From: Cognatundibacterium aquatile
Lineage (GTDB): Bacteria; Pseudomonadota; Gammaproteobacteria; Burkholderiales; Burkholderiaceae_D
Direction of reading: 5' to 3'
NCBI RefSeq assembly: GCF_014699135.1
Contig: NZ_JACOFT010000001.1
Coordinates: 124,001-188,000 of the forward strand
Length of the DNA: 64,000 nucleotides
In this document: piece after piece, positions 26,455-35,701 of the stretch
Layout of the letters: every line of letters starts with the position of its first letter
How positions within the stretch are numbered: position 1 is the first letter of the stretch
Program-made: the position numbers and the translations under genes
The notes under the pieces: model-generated
Told to the model about the DNA's origin: nothing
What the model saw: the letters and a program-made list of their open reading frames with translations, nothing else
The model's database searches: none

Positions 26455-26904
26455 TTAAGTTTGGTACAAACTTACTAGGTTAATGGACATACAGAAGGTG
26501 GTCGTACTGGAATTATCATTATCTAGCAATTGAAACCCCAATTTTTCAAATAGGGATTTCCTTCGTTGTCCTTCGCATACGATGTTGATCCTTGTACCTA
26601 ATGAAAATTGAGAAATTACACAACGCATTAATTCCGATCCAATTTTTCTTCCTTCAAATTCTTTTTGTACATACAGAAAATGAATGTGCGCTGGCAGTGG
26701 CAAGTCCGTCGCCGGGTGCTCGCTCTCCTTTTGCGCGACAACGAATCCTTCTTTCCTTTTATTGATGAAAACAACCTTTTGGTCTAAGGATTTCAACATT
26801 TGTGGTAATGAAAAATCTGAACGATTTTCGCTAAATAACTGAAAATTATCATTGATAAAATTCAGTATTTCAATGTCAGATTGCTTTGAAAAGTCGTAAC
26901 TCAT
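26455..26904 (-). CDS. GNAT-like acetyltransferase
   Basis: The likely product is 149 residues starting MSYDFSKQSDIEIL. It contains HIHFLYVQKEFEGRKIGSELMRCVIS, an acetyl-CoA loop of the [RQ]xxGxG/A type (EGRKIGS), and FEKLGFQLLDN near the end, so a GNAT fold is likely. The start was set at 26904 because upstream residues do not look like a GNAT N-terminus; ribosome-binding support is weak. It is markedly more AT-rich than the bactofilin-like gene upstream and could be acquired. Confidence 0.65.
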   Translation of the reverse strand: MSYDFSKQSDIEILNFINDNFQLFSENRSDFSLPQMLKSLDQKVVFINKRKEGFVVAQKESEHPATDLPLPAHIHFLYVQKEFEGRKIGSELMRCVISQFSLGTRINIVCEGQRRKSLFEKLGFQLLDNDNSSTTTFCMSINLVSLYQT

Positions 26905-26962
26905 ATTAGCGAGAGTAAGGTGTGCCGTGCGCACCATTTCAATGAGACCACAATATGCAAAA

Positions 26963-26985
26963 ACGGGTGCGTCAGCTGCACCCGT
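26963..26985 (-). terminator. Terminator of the bactofilin-like gene
   Basis: Read leftward, ACGGGTGC and GCACCCGT pair around a 7-base loop and are followed by TTTTTG. It lies just past the stop of the beta-helix gene on the minus strand. Confidence 0.75.
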
Positions 26986-26995
26986 TCTATTGTTT

Positions 26996-28072
26996 TTACT
27001 CTGCCAGCATTTCGCGTTTAACGCGGCGGGCGATTTCCCAGTCAAGTTCTTTATCGCGCTTTTTTTCCAGCGCGTCGATGTGGCGCAGTTTTTTGCCTTC
27101 GACAAATTCACCCGACAAAATCAGGCGCGGTTTGCTGTCGGCAGAGATCAGGCCTTGCGTTGCCCATGCCGAGCGTGGCAGGGTGGAGCCAGCGAAGATG
27201 CCGTAATCTTTGCCGCAGTGGATGCCTTTTTCGCCGATCACGGATTCACCGGCCTTGATGTATTTGGCGGCATACAGGGTGGCGCCGCTCGCGATCCAGC
27301 GGCCAGCGTGAATTTCGCCAAACAGGCTGCTGATTTCTCCTTTGGCGCGGATGCTGCCCCAGGCGCTGATGTCGCCCTGGCTGCCGATGCTGCCGGCGGC
27401 GAGATTGCCCTGACAGACGATTTCTCCGGCAAACAGGCTGCCGCCGGTCACGATGTCGGTTTCACTGAAAACTTCGCCCTGACAGTTGCAGTCACCGCTC
27501 ACATAGACGCTGCTGGCTGCCAGATGACCGCCGACAAACTGCACTTCTGCCGCATCCAGATCATCGTCAAGCTGCAGGTTGCCCTGGCAGTCGAGATCGG
27601 CGCAGGATAAATAGCCCAGCCCCTGAATATCGCCGGAGCCGCCGGGCAGTTCGCTCTGCGCATGGCGCGCCAGAATCGCCGGGTGCACCAGCAGATCGAT
27701 GAAGTTGTCTTCCGTCTTCAGTTTGCGCTGATCGAGTTCCAGCACGCGCGCCATCCATTCGGCGCTGCAGCCGGTTTTGACCAGAAACTCAACGTCGATA
27801 TTGCCACCCGCATCCAGCGTCTGGCCGATGTACAGCGATTGCACCTGGATATCGCCGGTGACGGTGAGTTTGCCGAGGCAAAACACTTCTTCGGCAATCA
27901 GGTCGCCGTCAATCAGCAGATCACCCCCGACGATCAGCTGGGTCGTGATGGTGACGTCACCCAGAATATGCACATCGCCGGTGCTGGAAAACTGCTTGCG
28001 TTTGAGCGTTTTTGCCTGAACCGGCTCAGGAGCGGCAGGCAGGCTGGCGGAAGGGGCGGCGCGTCGGGTCAT
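26996..28072 (-). CDS. Bactofilin-like beta-helix protein
   Basis: This 358-residue protein is made almost wholly of short beta-helix rungs with alternating hydrophobic residues and glycine turns, for example GDVHILGDVTITTQLIVGGD, DGDLIAEEVFCLGKLTVTGD and IVCQGNLAAGSIGSQGDIS. This is the pattern of polymer-forming (bactofilin, DUF583-like) proteins, but it is longer than usual and has a non-repetitive insert around residues 98-140 (TGCSAEWMARVLELDQRKL). The C-terminus is a charged helix. No signal peptide or membrane helix is seen, so it is predicted to be cytoplasmic. A structural role is inference only. Confidence 0.65.
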   Translation of the reverse strand: MTRRAAPSASLPAAPEPVQAKTLKRKQFSSTGDVHILGDVTITTQLIVGGDLLIDGDLIAEEVFCLGKLTVTGDIQVQSLYIGQTLDAGGNIDVEFLVKTGCSAEWMARVLELDQRKLKTEDNFIDLLVHPAILARHAQSELPGGSGDIQGLGYLSCADLDCQGNLQLDDDLDAAEVQFVGGHLAASSVYVSGDCNCQGEVFSETDIVTGGSLFAGEIVCQGNLAAGSIGSQGDISAWGSIRAKGEISSLFGEIHAGRWIASGATLYAAKYIKAGESVIGEKGIHCGKDYGIFAGSTLPRSAWATQGLISADSKPRLILSGEFVEGKKLRHIDALEKKRDKELDWEIARRVKREMLAE

Positions 28073-28343
28073 GGCAGGCTTTCATGAAAGAGGGGACGAG
28101 GGAATTTGCCCGCCATTATCCCAGACTCAGGGCGGAAATATGTGCCGATCGTGATTTTTCCGCGTTCATGGTGAACGGCTGCGCTGGCACAGGCGCCGCA
28201 GTTGGCGCTGCGCCCAGCCTGACAGCTTGCAAGAATGCGAAATCAGGGGCCATCAAATTGACGCAGAACAACAGATTTTGCTTTTTTGGGCTGAAAAGCA
28301 TCAGTCTCAGCAGAAATTTTGACGGAATTGGATTTTTATAAAA

Positions 28344-28362
28344 TATAATGACAATCATTCTC
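28344..28362 (+). promoter_or_regulatory. Fur box before the redox operon
   Basis: The 19-mer TATAATGACAATCATTCTC matches the Fur consensus GATAATGATAATCATTATC at 16 of 19 positions. It lies 77 bases before the di-haem peroxidase start in the 367-base gap 28073-28439, so the operon is predicted to be repressed by Fur when iron is plentiful. The rest of the gap has no recognisable feature. Confidence 0.75.
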
Positions 28363-28439
28363 ATTTGCTTTTATTGGTTTTAATCAGATTAACCCGGTTT
28401 CTGGCTGGTTACGGTTGATATCTTGCCTGCCATTTTTTC

Positions 28440-29693
28440 ATGATGACTATGCGCTTTCCATTTCGTTTCACACATCAATCGCAGGCAACTGCCTCTTGCT
28501 CTTATCCCCGGCCAGCCGGGCTGGTGTTGCAGATCGGCCTGATTGCCGTGCTGGCAGCCTGTGGCGGCGGCAGCAGTGCCGGGCCAGCCGCGCAGCCAGC
28601 AGGAACTGGCATCAGCCCGGCTGCGCAAGTCGGTGAGAAAATTTTTAAGGATGTGAATTTGTCGGCGTCCGGCAAGATGTCGTGCGCAAGCTGCCACGAT
28701 CCGGCAAATGCCCATGCGCAGAGCAATGATCTGAGCGTTCAGCTGGGTGGTCCGCAGCTGAATGTGCCGGGCTTTCGCGCTGTGCCGTCGTTGCGTTACC
28801 TGAATCTGACGCCTGCCTTTGGCTTTGACAGCGAAGGAAAAGCCAAAGGCGGCTTCACGCGGGATGGCCGCGCCGACACGCTGGCGGCCCAGGCTGCGAC
28901 GCCGTTTCTGGCCGCGCATGAAATGGCAAACAAAGATGCGGCTGACGTCGTCAGTAAAGTACAGCAAGGCAGTTATGCCAATGAATTTAAAGCCGCTTTC
29001 GGCAGCACGATTTTCAGTAATACGGACAATGCGTTCGACCGCATTCTGTATGCCCTGCAGCAGTACCAGAAAGAAGATCCGGATTTTCATCCGTATGATT
29101 CCAAATACGACCGGTTTTTAGCGGGTCAGGCGGTTCTCAGCGACGCCGAATTGCGTGGTCTGGCCTTGTTCAATAATCCGGTCAAGGGCAATTGTGCGGC
29201 CTGCCACACCAGCAAGAAGGGTGCAGACGGTTCGGCACCGCTGTTCACCGATTTTTCTTATGACAATCTTGGTGTGCCGCGCAATGAGCGCATTCCGGCG
29301 ACTGCCAATCCTGATTATTACGATCTGGGCTTATGCGGTCCTGACCGTACCGACCTCGCCAGCCGCACTGAACTGTGCGGCGCTTTCAAGGTGCCGACGC
29401 TGCGCAATGTGGCGACCCGCAAGGTATTTTTCCATAACGGGAAATTCAGCAATCTGCGCGATGTGGTGAATTTTTATGTCCGCCGCGATACCAATCCTGA
29501 AGAGTGGTTTCCGCAGATGGCAGACGGTACGGTCTGGAAATTCAATGATCTGCCGGCAGCCTACGTCGCCAACGTGAACACCAAGGAAGTGCCCTATAAC
29601 CGCCAGCGCGGCATGGCACCGGCTTTAAGCCCGGGCGAGGTGGAGGATGTCTTGAAATTCCTCGGCACCCTGAATGACGGCTACCGGCCCTGA
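28440..29693 (+). CDS. Di-haem cytochrome c peroxidase / MauG-like lipoprotein
   Basis: This 417-residue protein has a lipobox (AVLAAC, Cys41), so it is predicted to be a lipoprotein facing the periplasm. There are two c-type haem motifs, CASCH (about residue 81) and CAACH (about residue 256), with family blocks such as GFTRDGRADTLAAQA, PTLRNVATRKVFFHNGKFSNL and GEVEDVLKFLGTL. The N-terminal leader before the lipobox is long, and later ATGs at 28443 and 28449 are possible starts. Family members reduce peroxide or modify proteins oxidatively. It is first gene after a Fur box, followed by a porin, an FMN-binding protein, ApbE and a membrane protein. Confidence 0.88.
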   Translation: MMTMRFPFRFTHQSQATASCSYPRPAGLVLQIGLIAVLAACGGGSSAGPAAQPAGTGISPAAQVGEKIFKDVNLSASGKMSCASCHDPANAHAQSNDLSVQLGGPQLNVPGFRAVPSLRYLNLTPAFGFDSEGKAKGGFTRDGRADTLAAQAATPFLAAHEMANKDAADVVSKVQQGSYANEFKAAFGSTIFSNTDNAFDRILYALQQYQKEDPDFHPYDSKYDRFLAGQAVLSDAELRGLALFNNPVKGNCAACHTSKKGADGSAPLFTDFSYDNLGVPRNERIPATANPDYYDLGLCGPDRTDLASRTELCGAFKVPTLRNVATRKVFFHNGKFSNLRDVVNFYVRRDTNPEEWFPQMADGTVWKFNDLPAAYVANVNTKEVPYNRQRGMAPALSPGEVEDVLKFLGTLNDGYRP

Positions 29694-29763
29694 GCGGCTG
29701 CCTGACCTTGACGCATACCTTTACACAACATTACACAATACCGAAAACCATTACCGAAAGCCC

Positions 29764-31110
29764 ATGATGATGACCAAAAAATACCTTGCCCGCAGCCTTT
29801 GCGCTACCTTGATAAGCACCGCTTTCCTCGCGCCTGCACAGGCGGGAGAAGCCGAGTTGCTGCAAAAAATCGAAAAACTTGCAGCAGAGCTTGCCGCGAT
29901 CAAGGCTGAACTGGCGGCCACCCGGCAAAAAACAGAAGTCGTTGAGAAAAAGCAGGAAGCGATCAGCACGGAAGTCGCCCGGGTAGCGGCAGCGCCGGCA
30001 ACGCCTGCCGCCGTGCCGGTCACTGAAGCGCAACTGGACGCATTGCGCAAAACCATGCAGCAGACCGTCATCAGCAGCTATGGCGAGATTGGCTACAACC
30101 GTCCGCGTAATGCCGCCAGCCAGGCGCAGACCGACGTTGCCCGCGCCGTCATCGGCGTGACGCACCGCTTCAGCGAGAAAACCAAAATGGTCGCGGAATT
30201 TGAATGGGAACATGCGATTGCCTCCAAAGGCGACAATGGCGAAGCGGCAGTCGAGCAGTTGTATGTGGAGCATGAACTGAAGCCGGGCCTGCAGGCGAAA
30301 GCCGGTCTGTTCCTGATTCCTACCGGGCTCCTGAACACCAGCCATGAACCAACTTCTTACTACGGCGTGCAGCGTAATTTCGTCGAGACAGCGATTATCC
30401 CGACCACCTGGCGCGAAGCAGGTATCGGGCTGTCCGGCACGCATGAAAACGGCTTCAGCTGGGATGCCGGCCTGACCACCGGATTTGACCTGACCAAGTG
30501 GGACGCCACTTCCGGCGATGGCCGCTCCTCACCGCTGGGTGCGATTCATCAGGAAGGGCAGCTGGCAAAATCCAAAGACCTGAGTCTGCATGGCGCGATC
30601 AACTGGCGCGGCATTCCGGGCGTGCTGCTGGGCGGCTCGGCTTTCAGCGGCAAGACAGGCCACGGCACCAGCGGTTTTGCTGCGAACGATGCACGGGTGA
30701 CGCTGTGGGAAATGCATGGCCGCTATAACCCCGGCAAGCTCGACCTGACTGCATTGTATGCACGCGGCACTATCAGCAATACCGACGCTCTGAACCTGAC
30801 ATTCGTCGGCCAGCCGACGCCGGTGCCGTCAACGTTTGCCGGCTGGTATCTGCAGGGTGCGTATCAGGCATGGAAAAATGAAGATTACAGCCTGACGCCA
30901 TTCATCCGCTACGAGCAGTTCAACACCGCAAAATCTTATGCGCCGGTACCGCAAGGATTGGGTGTCGCTGCGGCAGAAGATGAAAAAGTCACGACGATCG
31001 GCGTCAGCTTCAAGGTCGGCGAAGGTGTGGTATTCAAAACCGATTATCAGAAATTCCGGCTCGACAGCAGCCGTGACCGCTACAATCTCGGCGTTGGCTA
31101 CTCCTTTTAA
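29764..31110 (+). CDS. Outer-membrane porin (OprO/OprP-like)
   Basis: This 448-residue protein has a signal peptide ending LAPAQA, then a coiled-coil segment (EAELLQKIEKLAAELAAIKA and beyond, about 26-62), then a 16-strand-type barrel that starts near SSYGEIGYNRPRN and ends NLGVGYSF with a terminal Phe. The LFLIPTGLLNTSHEPTSYYG loop is typical of the OprO/OprP-related porins. The ATG at 29764 was chosen to place the signal peptide at the N-terminus. It lies in the Fur-box operon, so an iron-related substrate is possible, but the sequence does not show which. Confidence 0.82.
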   Translation: MMMTKKYLARSLCATLISTAFLAPAQAGEAELLQKIEKLAAELAAIKAELAATRQKTEVVEKKQEAISTEVARVAAAPATPAAVPVTEAQLDALRKTMQQTVISSYGEIGYNRPRNAASQAQTDVARAVIGVTHRFSEKTKMVAEFEWEHAIASKGDNGEAAVEQLYVEHELKPGLQAKAGLFLIPTGLLNTSHEPTSYYGVQRNFVETAIIPTTWREAGIGLSGTHENGFSWDAGLTTGFDLTKWDATSGDGRSSPLGAIHQEGQLAKSKDLSLHGAINWRGIPGVLLGGSAFSGKTGHGTSGFAANDARVTLWEMHGRYNPGKLDLTALYARGTISNTDALNLTFVGQPTPVPSTFAGWYLQGAYQAWKNEDYSLTPFIRYEQFNTAKSYAPVPQGLGVAAAEDEKVTTIGVSFKVGEGVVFKTDYQKFRLDSSRDRYNLGVGYSF

Positions 31111-31119
31111 CATTCTTTG

Positions 31120-31656
31120 ATGCATCCTCTGACTCCTATCACACTGACGCTGCTGGCTGCTGCCAGCAGCAGCGCATTTGCGACCCAATATCTGACGGCA
31201 GAGCAGGCGCAGCAAACGATTTTTCCGGAAGCGAATCGTTTCAAACCCTTGCCGCTGCAGCTCAGCACTGAGCAGATGAAGCAGGTGGAAACGCTGGCAG
31301 GCTTGCCTGCGCGTTCGGTCTCGTGGCGCGTCACCGCTGCCTATCAGGATGAAAAACTGTTGGGCTACGTGGTGCTGGATGAGGTGATTGGCAAGTTTGA
31401 ACTGATTTCGTATGCAGTCGGCCTGCTGCCGGATGCCAGTGTGCGGCAGATCGAAATTCTGGCGTATCGTGAAAGCCATGGATTTGAAATCCGCAACGCC
31501 AGCTGGCGCCGTCAGTTCGCCGGGAAAACCGCCGCACAAGGGATCGCGGTGGGCGAGGGAATTGCGAATATCAGCGGTGCTACCCTGTCCTGCACCCATG
31601 TGACTGACGGCGTGCGGCGGATTGCCGCCATTGCCCGGATTGCGCTGAAAAAATGA
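31120..31656 (+). CDS. Periplasmic FMN-binding domain protein
   Basis: This 178-residue protein has a signal peptide (MHPLTPITLTLLAAASSSAFA) and an FMN-binding domain like that of RnfG/NqrC. The flavinylation motif is seen as ANISGATLS; the Thr would carry FMN by a phosphoester bond made by ApbE, although the motif's usual leading Asp is replaced by Ala. Other family blocks are GLLPDASVRQIEILAYRESH and FAGKTAAQGIAVGEGI. The start is ATG next to an in-frame TTG. It overlaps the apbE start by four bases, so the pair is translationally coupled. Confidence 0.87.
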   Translation: MHPLTPITLTLLAAASSSAFATQYLTAEQAQQTIFPEANRFKPLPLQLSTEQMKQVETLAGLPARSVSWRVTAAYQDEKLLGYVVLDEVIGKFELISYAVGLLPDASVRQIEILAYRESHGFEIRNASWRRQFAGKTAAQGIAVGEGIANISGATLSCTHVTDGVRRIAAIARIALKK

Positions 31657-32471
31657 TGCGCCGCGCCCAGCCCTGGTTGGGCACCCTGGTCGAAATCAGC
31701 CTGCCCGGCACCCTGCTGCAACCCAGTCTGCATGCGGGCTTTGAGGCGGCTTTTGAAGTCATGGCAGCGGTACACCATGCCATGAGTTTTCATGCGCCCG
31801 GCAGCGATATCAGCCGTTTCAACCGGGCGGCGACAGGCGCTGTGCTCCGGCTCAGTCCGCACACGGCGACGGTATTGCGCGCCGCGCTGGAAATGCAGCA
31901 GGCCAGCGGCGGTATTTTTGATATCCGCCTTGCAAGTCGTCTGGCAGCCTGCGCCATGCTGCCCTCGCCGGGGGTGCCGCCAGTGTTTGAGCCGGGTCAG
32001 CAGGCCTACCGGTTTCTGGATGCGCTGTGCGTGGAAAAATTGCGCAACGACTGGCTGGATGTCGGCGGCATCGCCAAGGGTTATGCTGTCGATGCAGCGC
32101 TGGCTGTTTTGCAGCAGCAGGGCATTTCGGATGCGGTGGTGAATGCCGGCGGGGATGTGCGCGTCATGGGGCAGCACCGGATTCAGTTGCGCGATCCGCA
32201 GCAGCCGTGGCAGGCAGCCGGAGACATCCTGGTATCAGATCAGGCGCTGGCGACTTCGGCCATGTATTTTTCACAGCAGACGGTGCAGGGGCAGGCTGGC
32301 AGCGCCTTATTTGACGGGCGTTCCGGCGTGTCGCTGTCGAGCCCGCACAGTTTCAGCGTGCTGGCAGATACCTGCATGGTGGCCGATGCGCTGACTAAAA
32401 TCCTGGCCGCCACCGGTGATGCCGCGCACTCCTGTCTCGCCCGGTTTCAGGCAAAGGCGCTGATCCTGTGA
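31653..32471 (+). CDS. apbE: ApbE-family FAD:protein FMN transferase
   Basis: ApbE moves FMN from FAD onto Thr or Ser of target proteins. The 272-residue protein has the family blocks QPWLGTLVEI, FHAPGSDISRFNRA, DVGGIAKGYAVDAAL, VNAGGDVRVMG, and near the end VLADTCMVADALTKILAATGD. No signal peptide is seen: it starts MMRRAQPWLG, yet most ApbE proteins are exported. Either the start is mis-set or it works in the cytoplasm before export of its partner. Its partner is almost surely the preceding FMN-binding protein (ATGA overlap). Confidence 0.92.
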   Translation: MMRRAQPWLGTLVEISLPGTLLQPSLHAGFEAAFEVMAAVHHAMSFHAPGSDISRFNRAATGAVLRLSPHTATVLRAALEMQQASGGIFDIRLASRLAACAMLPSPGVPPVFEPGQQAYRFLDALCVEKLRNDWLDVGGIAKGYAVDAALAVLQQQGISDAVVNAGGDVRVMGQHRIQLRDPQQPWQAAGDILVSDQALATSAMYFSQQTVQGQAGSALFDGRSGVSLSSPHSFSVLADTCMVADALTKILAATGDAAHSCLARFQAKALIL

Positions 32472-32534
32472 ACGGGCTTTGACCGGATGACCAGAGTACG
32501 GTCTGTTTTAAAATTTTTTACCTAGCTATCCGCC

Positions 32535-33023
32535 ATGCGTACCCATAAACACAGTCTGCATCATCCATCCCTGCCTGCCGCTGCCAGGCCGCATTTCCGG
32601 CTGGAGCGCTGGCACCGCCGGGGCCTGTATCTGCTGTTTGCCATGCTGTTTGCCAGTGGCATCAGCTGGCTGGTGGCGCATTACTGGCTGCGGATGCCGG
32701 GAGAATTCGGAGAAAGCATCCACCCGCTGGAACACTGGTCCATGCAATGGCATGGCGCACTGGTAGTGCCGGTCAGCTTCCTGACCGGCAGCATGCTGTT
32801 CCAGCATATGCGCCGCGCGCACCGCGCCGCATGCAACCGCGGCAGCGGCTGGAGTATGCTGCTGCTGCTGTTCTGGCTGGCGCTGACGGGTTACGGTCTG
32901 TACTATCTGGCGAGTGAAAGCTGGCGGCCTTACTGGTCGTCAGCGCACTGGCTGGCGGGCTGCGCTTTGCCGCTGCTGCTGGTATGGCATATCTGGCTGG
33001 GACGCCGGAAAACGGCGCACTGA
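32535..33023 (+). CDS. Four-helix membrane protein, possible b-type cytochrome
   Basis: This 162-residue protein has four likely membrane helices: GLYLLFAMLFASGISWLVAH, HGALVVPVSFLTGSMLFQHM, SMLLLLFWLALTGYGLYYLA and WLAGCALPLLLVWHIWLG. Histidines lie at helix ends (RWHRRG, LEHWSMQWHG, SAHWLAG, VWHIW), as in b-type haem-binding four-helix bundles. It ends the Fur-box operon, 63 bases after apbE. The likely role is to pass quinol or other membrane electrons to the FMN-binding protein; this is inference. Confidence 0.6.
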   Translation: MRTHKHSLHHPSLPAAARPHFRLERWHRRGLYLLFAMLFASGISWLVAHYWLRMPGEFGESIHPLEHWSMQWHGALVVPVSFLTGSMLFQHMRRAHRAACNRGSGWSMLLLLFWLALTGYGLYYLASESWRPYWSSAHWLAGCALPLLLVWHIWLGRRKTAH

Positions 33024-33066
33024 TCGGCGCTGAGGGGACTCTGACGCCAGCGCCCCGTGCGGCGCT

Positions 33067-33549
33067 TTAGCTGGGCAGGGCGTCGAGCCGGCCAGTTTCT
33101 GCCAGCTCCCGGATGACCCGGATGGTGTCGATATCCGCTTCCTCATAAGCCGATTTGCGGTAATCGTTATACATTTCATTGACTTCGTCTTCCGCTTCGC
33201 TGGCGCCGTCTTCGTACACAAAGCGCACGAACAGACAGTCTGGCTGCGGTTCCTCGATAAGCATGCGCAGCGAAGACTGCGGAATATCGCCCTGTGCCGC
33301 AACGTCATAATGCACATGCTCCAGATGCACAAAGCTCACCGTATCGGTGACGCGCAGTTCGCCGTAGCGCAGCGTGCGCTGCATGCTGGCTTCGGTGCGG
33401 CCGGTAATCAGCGCTTCATCCAGATACGGGATAAACAGCTTGGGTGATTCCGCCCGCAGCACCAGGCCGCGCCATAGCTGCTCGCGGGTGATGGTGTCGG
33501 ACAAGGGGTCGAGAATATCGTTGATTTCAACGAGATGTTCAAATTTCAT
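33067..33549 (-). CDS. SRPBCC / DUF1857 (AtaL-like) protein
   Basis: This 160-residue protein begins MKFEHLVEINDILDPLSDTI and continues TREQLWRGLVLRAESPKLFI, the typical opening of the DUF1857 (AtaL-like) group of the START/SRPBCC superfamily. The fold makes a deep hydrophobic pocket, and ligand and role are unknown for the bacterial members. It is a single gene, convergent with the redox operon and divergent from rep. Confidence 0.78.
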   Translation of the reverse strand: MKFEHLVEINDILDPLSDTITREQLWRGLVLRAESPKLFIPYLDEALITGRTEASMQRTLRYGELRVTDTVSFVHLEHVHYDVAAQGDIPQSSLRMLIEEPQPDCLFVRFVYEDGASEAEDEVNEMYNDYRKSAYEEADIDTIRVIRELAETGRLDALPS

Positions 33550-33667
33550 GGCAGTGCCTCAGTAAGATATTTGCCTAGTTTACTCCCGTTGTCGCGGCGC
33601 CGGTGAAAACGGCGCTGACCCGGCGACCGGATACAATAGGGGTTGCCCAGCCTTTTTGTCAGCTTCT

Positions 33668-35701
33668 ATGTCCCACGGTCTGAATACCCCGCAACGCAAT
33701 GCAGTTAACTACATGGACGGCCCTTGTCTGGTGCTGGCCGGGGCGGGCTCGGGCAAAACGCGGGTGATCACGCAAAAAATCGTCAATCTGATCGAGTTGC
33801 ATGGCTACGAGCCCAAGCATATCGCGGCGCTGACTTTTACCAATAAAGCTGCGCATGAAATGCAGGAAAGGATCGCCAAATTACTGGCCGAACCGCGTCA
33901 GGCCAAGCAACTGACGGTCTCGACGTTTCACTCGCTGGGCGTGAAAATTTTGCGCCAGGAAGCGCAGGCACTGGGGCTGAAAGACCGCTTTTCGATTATG
34001 GACAGCGACGATTGTTTTTCGCTGGTGCAGGATCTGGCGATCACCACCGACAAGCAATTAATCCGCCGCATACAGACCGCGATGTCGCTCTGGAAAAATG
34101 CGCTGATCACGCCCGAGCTGGCATTGAAACAGGCCAAAGATGACGACGAAGCCACGGCGGCGCGCATTTATGCGAGCTATGTCGCCACGCTGTCGGCGTA
34201 TCAGGCGGTGGATTTCGATGATCTGATCCGGCTGCCGGTTGAGCTGTTCCGCAGCAATGAGCAGGTGCGCGACAAATGGCAGCGCCGTCTGCGTTATCTG
34301 CTGGTCGATGAATATCAGGACACCAATACCTGCCAGTATGAATTGGTGAAATTGCTGGTCACCGGCATCGGCAAAAAGCCGATGTTTACCGCCGTGGGTG
34401 ACGACGATCAGGCGATTTACGCGTGGCGCGGTGCGACCATAGAAAATCTGAAAACGCTGCAAGTCGATTTTCCGGATCTGGAAATTATCAAGCTCGAACA
34501 AAATTACCGTTCCAGCACCCGCATATTGCAAGCGGCGAATGCTGTGATTGGCAATAATCCCAAGCTGTTTGAAAAATCGCTGTGGTCAGAACATGGCCTC
34601 GGTGATCCGGTCAAGGTGCTCGGCATGCAGGATGATGAGCAGGAGGCGGAGCAAGTCGCGATCATGATCTCGGCGCATCGCTTTGAGCGGCGCGCCAACT
34701 ATTCCGATTACGCGATACTGTATCGCGGTAATCACCAATCGCGTGTGATCGAGCAGGCGCTGCGGCGCGAACGGATTCCGTACACCATTTCCGGCGGCCA
34801 GAGTTTTTTTGACCGTGCTGAAATCAAAGACATCATTTCGTATCTGCGCCTGATTGCGAATGAAGACGACGATCCGTCCTTCATCCGCGCGATCACCACG
34901 CCGAAACGCGGCGTCGGTCAGGCAACGCTGGAGGTGCTGGGTGCGTTTGCCGGGCAGTGGCAATGCTCGCTGTTCGCGGCGGTGTTCAAAGGCGGCATCG
35001 AAGCGAAACTAACTGATCGCCAACTGCGCCCGCTGCGCGAATTCTGCACCTTCATCAATCAGGTTGAAGCGCATGCCCACCGCGAAGGTCATGCCAGCGA
35101 ATTGCTGGATGATCTGATGAAGGAAATTAATTACGAAGGCTATTTGTACGACAGCTTCGATGACCGCGCCGCGCAAAACAAATGGCAAAACGTGCTCGAT
35201 TTTACGCAGTGGCTGAAAACCAAAGGCAGCGGCGGTAAAGACGGCACTGACGATCACCGCAGCCTGCTCGATCTGACGCAGATGGTGGCGCTGATGTCGA
35301 TGATGGAAGGCAAGGACGAAGAGCCTGATGCGGTGCGCATGTCCACCTTGCACGCGTCGAAAGGGCTGGAATATCCGCACGTGTTTCTGGTCGGCGTCGA
35401 AGAAGGCATTTTGCCGCACAAAGGCGACCCCGATACGCCGATAGAAATTCTGGCGGCACGCATAGAAGAAGAGCGTCGTCTGATGTATGTCGGCATCACA
35501 CGCGCGCAACGCAGCCTGCACATCACTTGGTGCAAAAAGCGCAAACGCGCAGGTGTGCCCGTACATTGCGATCCATCACGCTTTATTAAAGAAATGAAAC
35601 TCGACGAAGGCGACGCCGTTCCCACCGAAGCGGAAGCCCTGACGCCGAAAGAACGGCTCGCCAATCTGAAAGCTTTATTGAGTCAACCTAAATCAGAGTA
35701 G
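33668..35701 (+). CDS. rep: ATP-dependent DNA helicase Rep
   Basis: Rep is a superfamily 1A 3'-5' helicase that clears proteins ahead of the replisome. The 677-residue protein has Walker A LAGAGSGKT (24-31), motif Ia LTFTNKAAHEM, motif II LLVDEYQDTN, motif III VGDDDQAIYAWRGA, motif IV EQNYRSS, motif V STLHASKGLEY and motif VI ERRLMYVGITRAQ. Length and motif spacing fit Rep better than UvrD, which is longer. ATG 33668 was used rather than the in-frame TTG at 33656. Confidence 0.94.
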   Translation: MSHGLNTPQRNAVNYMDGPCLVLAGAGSGKTRVITQKIVNLIELHGYEPKHIAALTFTNKAAHEMQERIAKLLAEPRQAKQLTVSTFHSLGVKILRQEAQALGLKDRFSIMDSDDCFSLVQDLAITTDKQLIRRIQTAMSLWKNALITPELALKQAKDDDEATAARIYASYVATLSAYQAVDFDDLIRLPVELFRSNEQVRDKWQRRLRYLLVDEYQDTNTCQYELVKLLVTGIGKKPMFTAVGDDDQAIYAWRGATIENLKTLQVDFPDLEIIKLEQNYRSSTRILQAANAVIGNNPKLFEKSLWSEHGLGDPVKVLGMQDDEQEAEQVAIMISAHRFERRANYSDYAILYRGNHQSRVIEQALRRERIPYTISGGQSFFDRAEIKDIISYLRLIANEDDDPSFIRAITTPKRGVGQATLEVLGAFAGQWQCSLFAAVFKGGIEAKLTDRQLRPLREFCTFINQVEAHAHREGHASELLDDLMKEINYEGYLYDSFDDRAAQNKWQNVLDFTQWLKTKGSGGKDGTDDHRSLLDLTQMVALMSMMEGKDEEPDAVRMSTLHASKGLEYPHVFLVGVEEGILPHKGDPDTPIEILAARIEEERRLMYVGITRAQRSLHITWCKKRKRAGVPVHCDPSRFIKEMKLDEGDAVPTEAEALTPKERLANLKALLSQPKSE

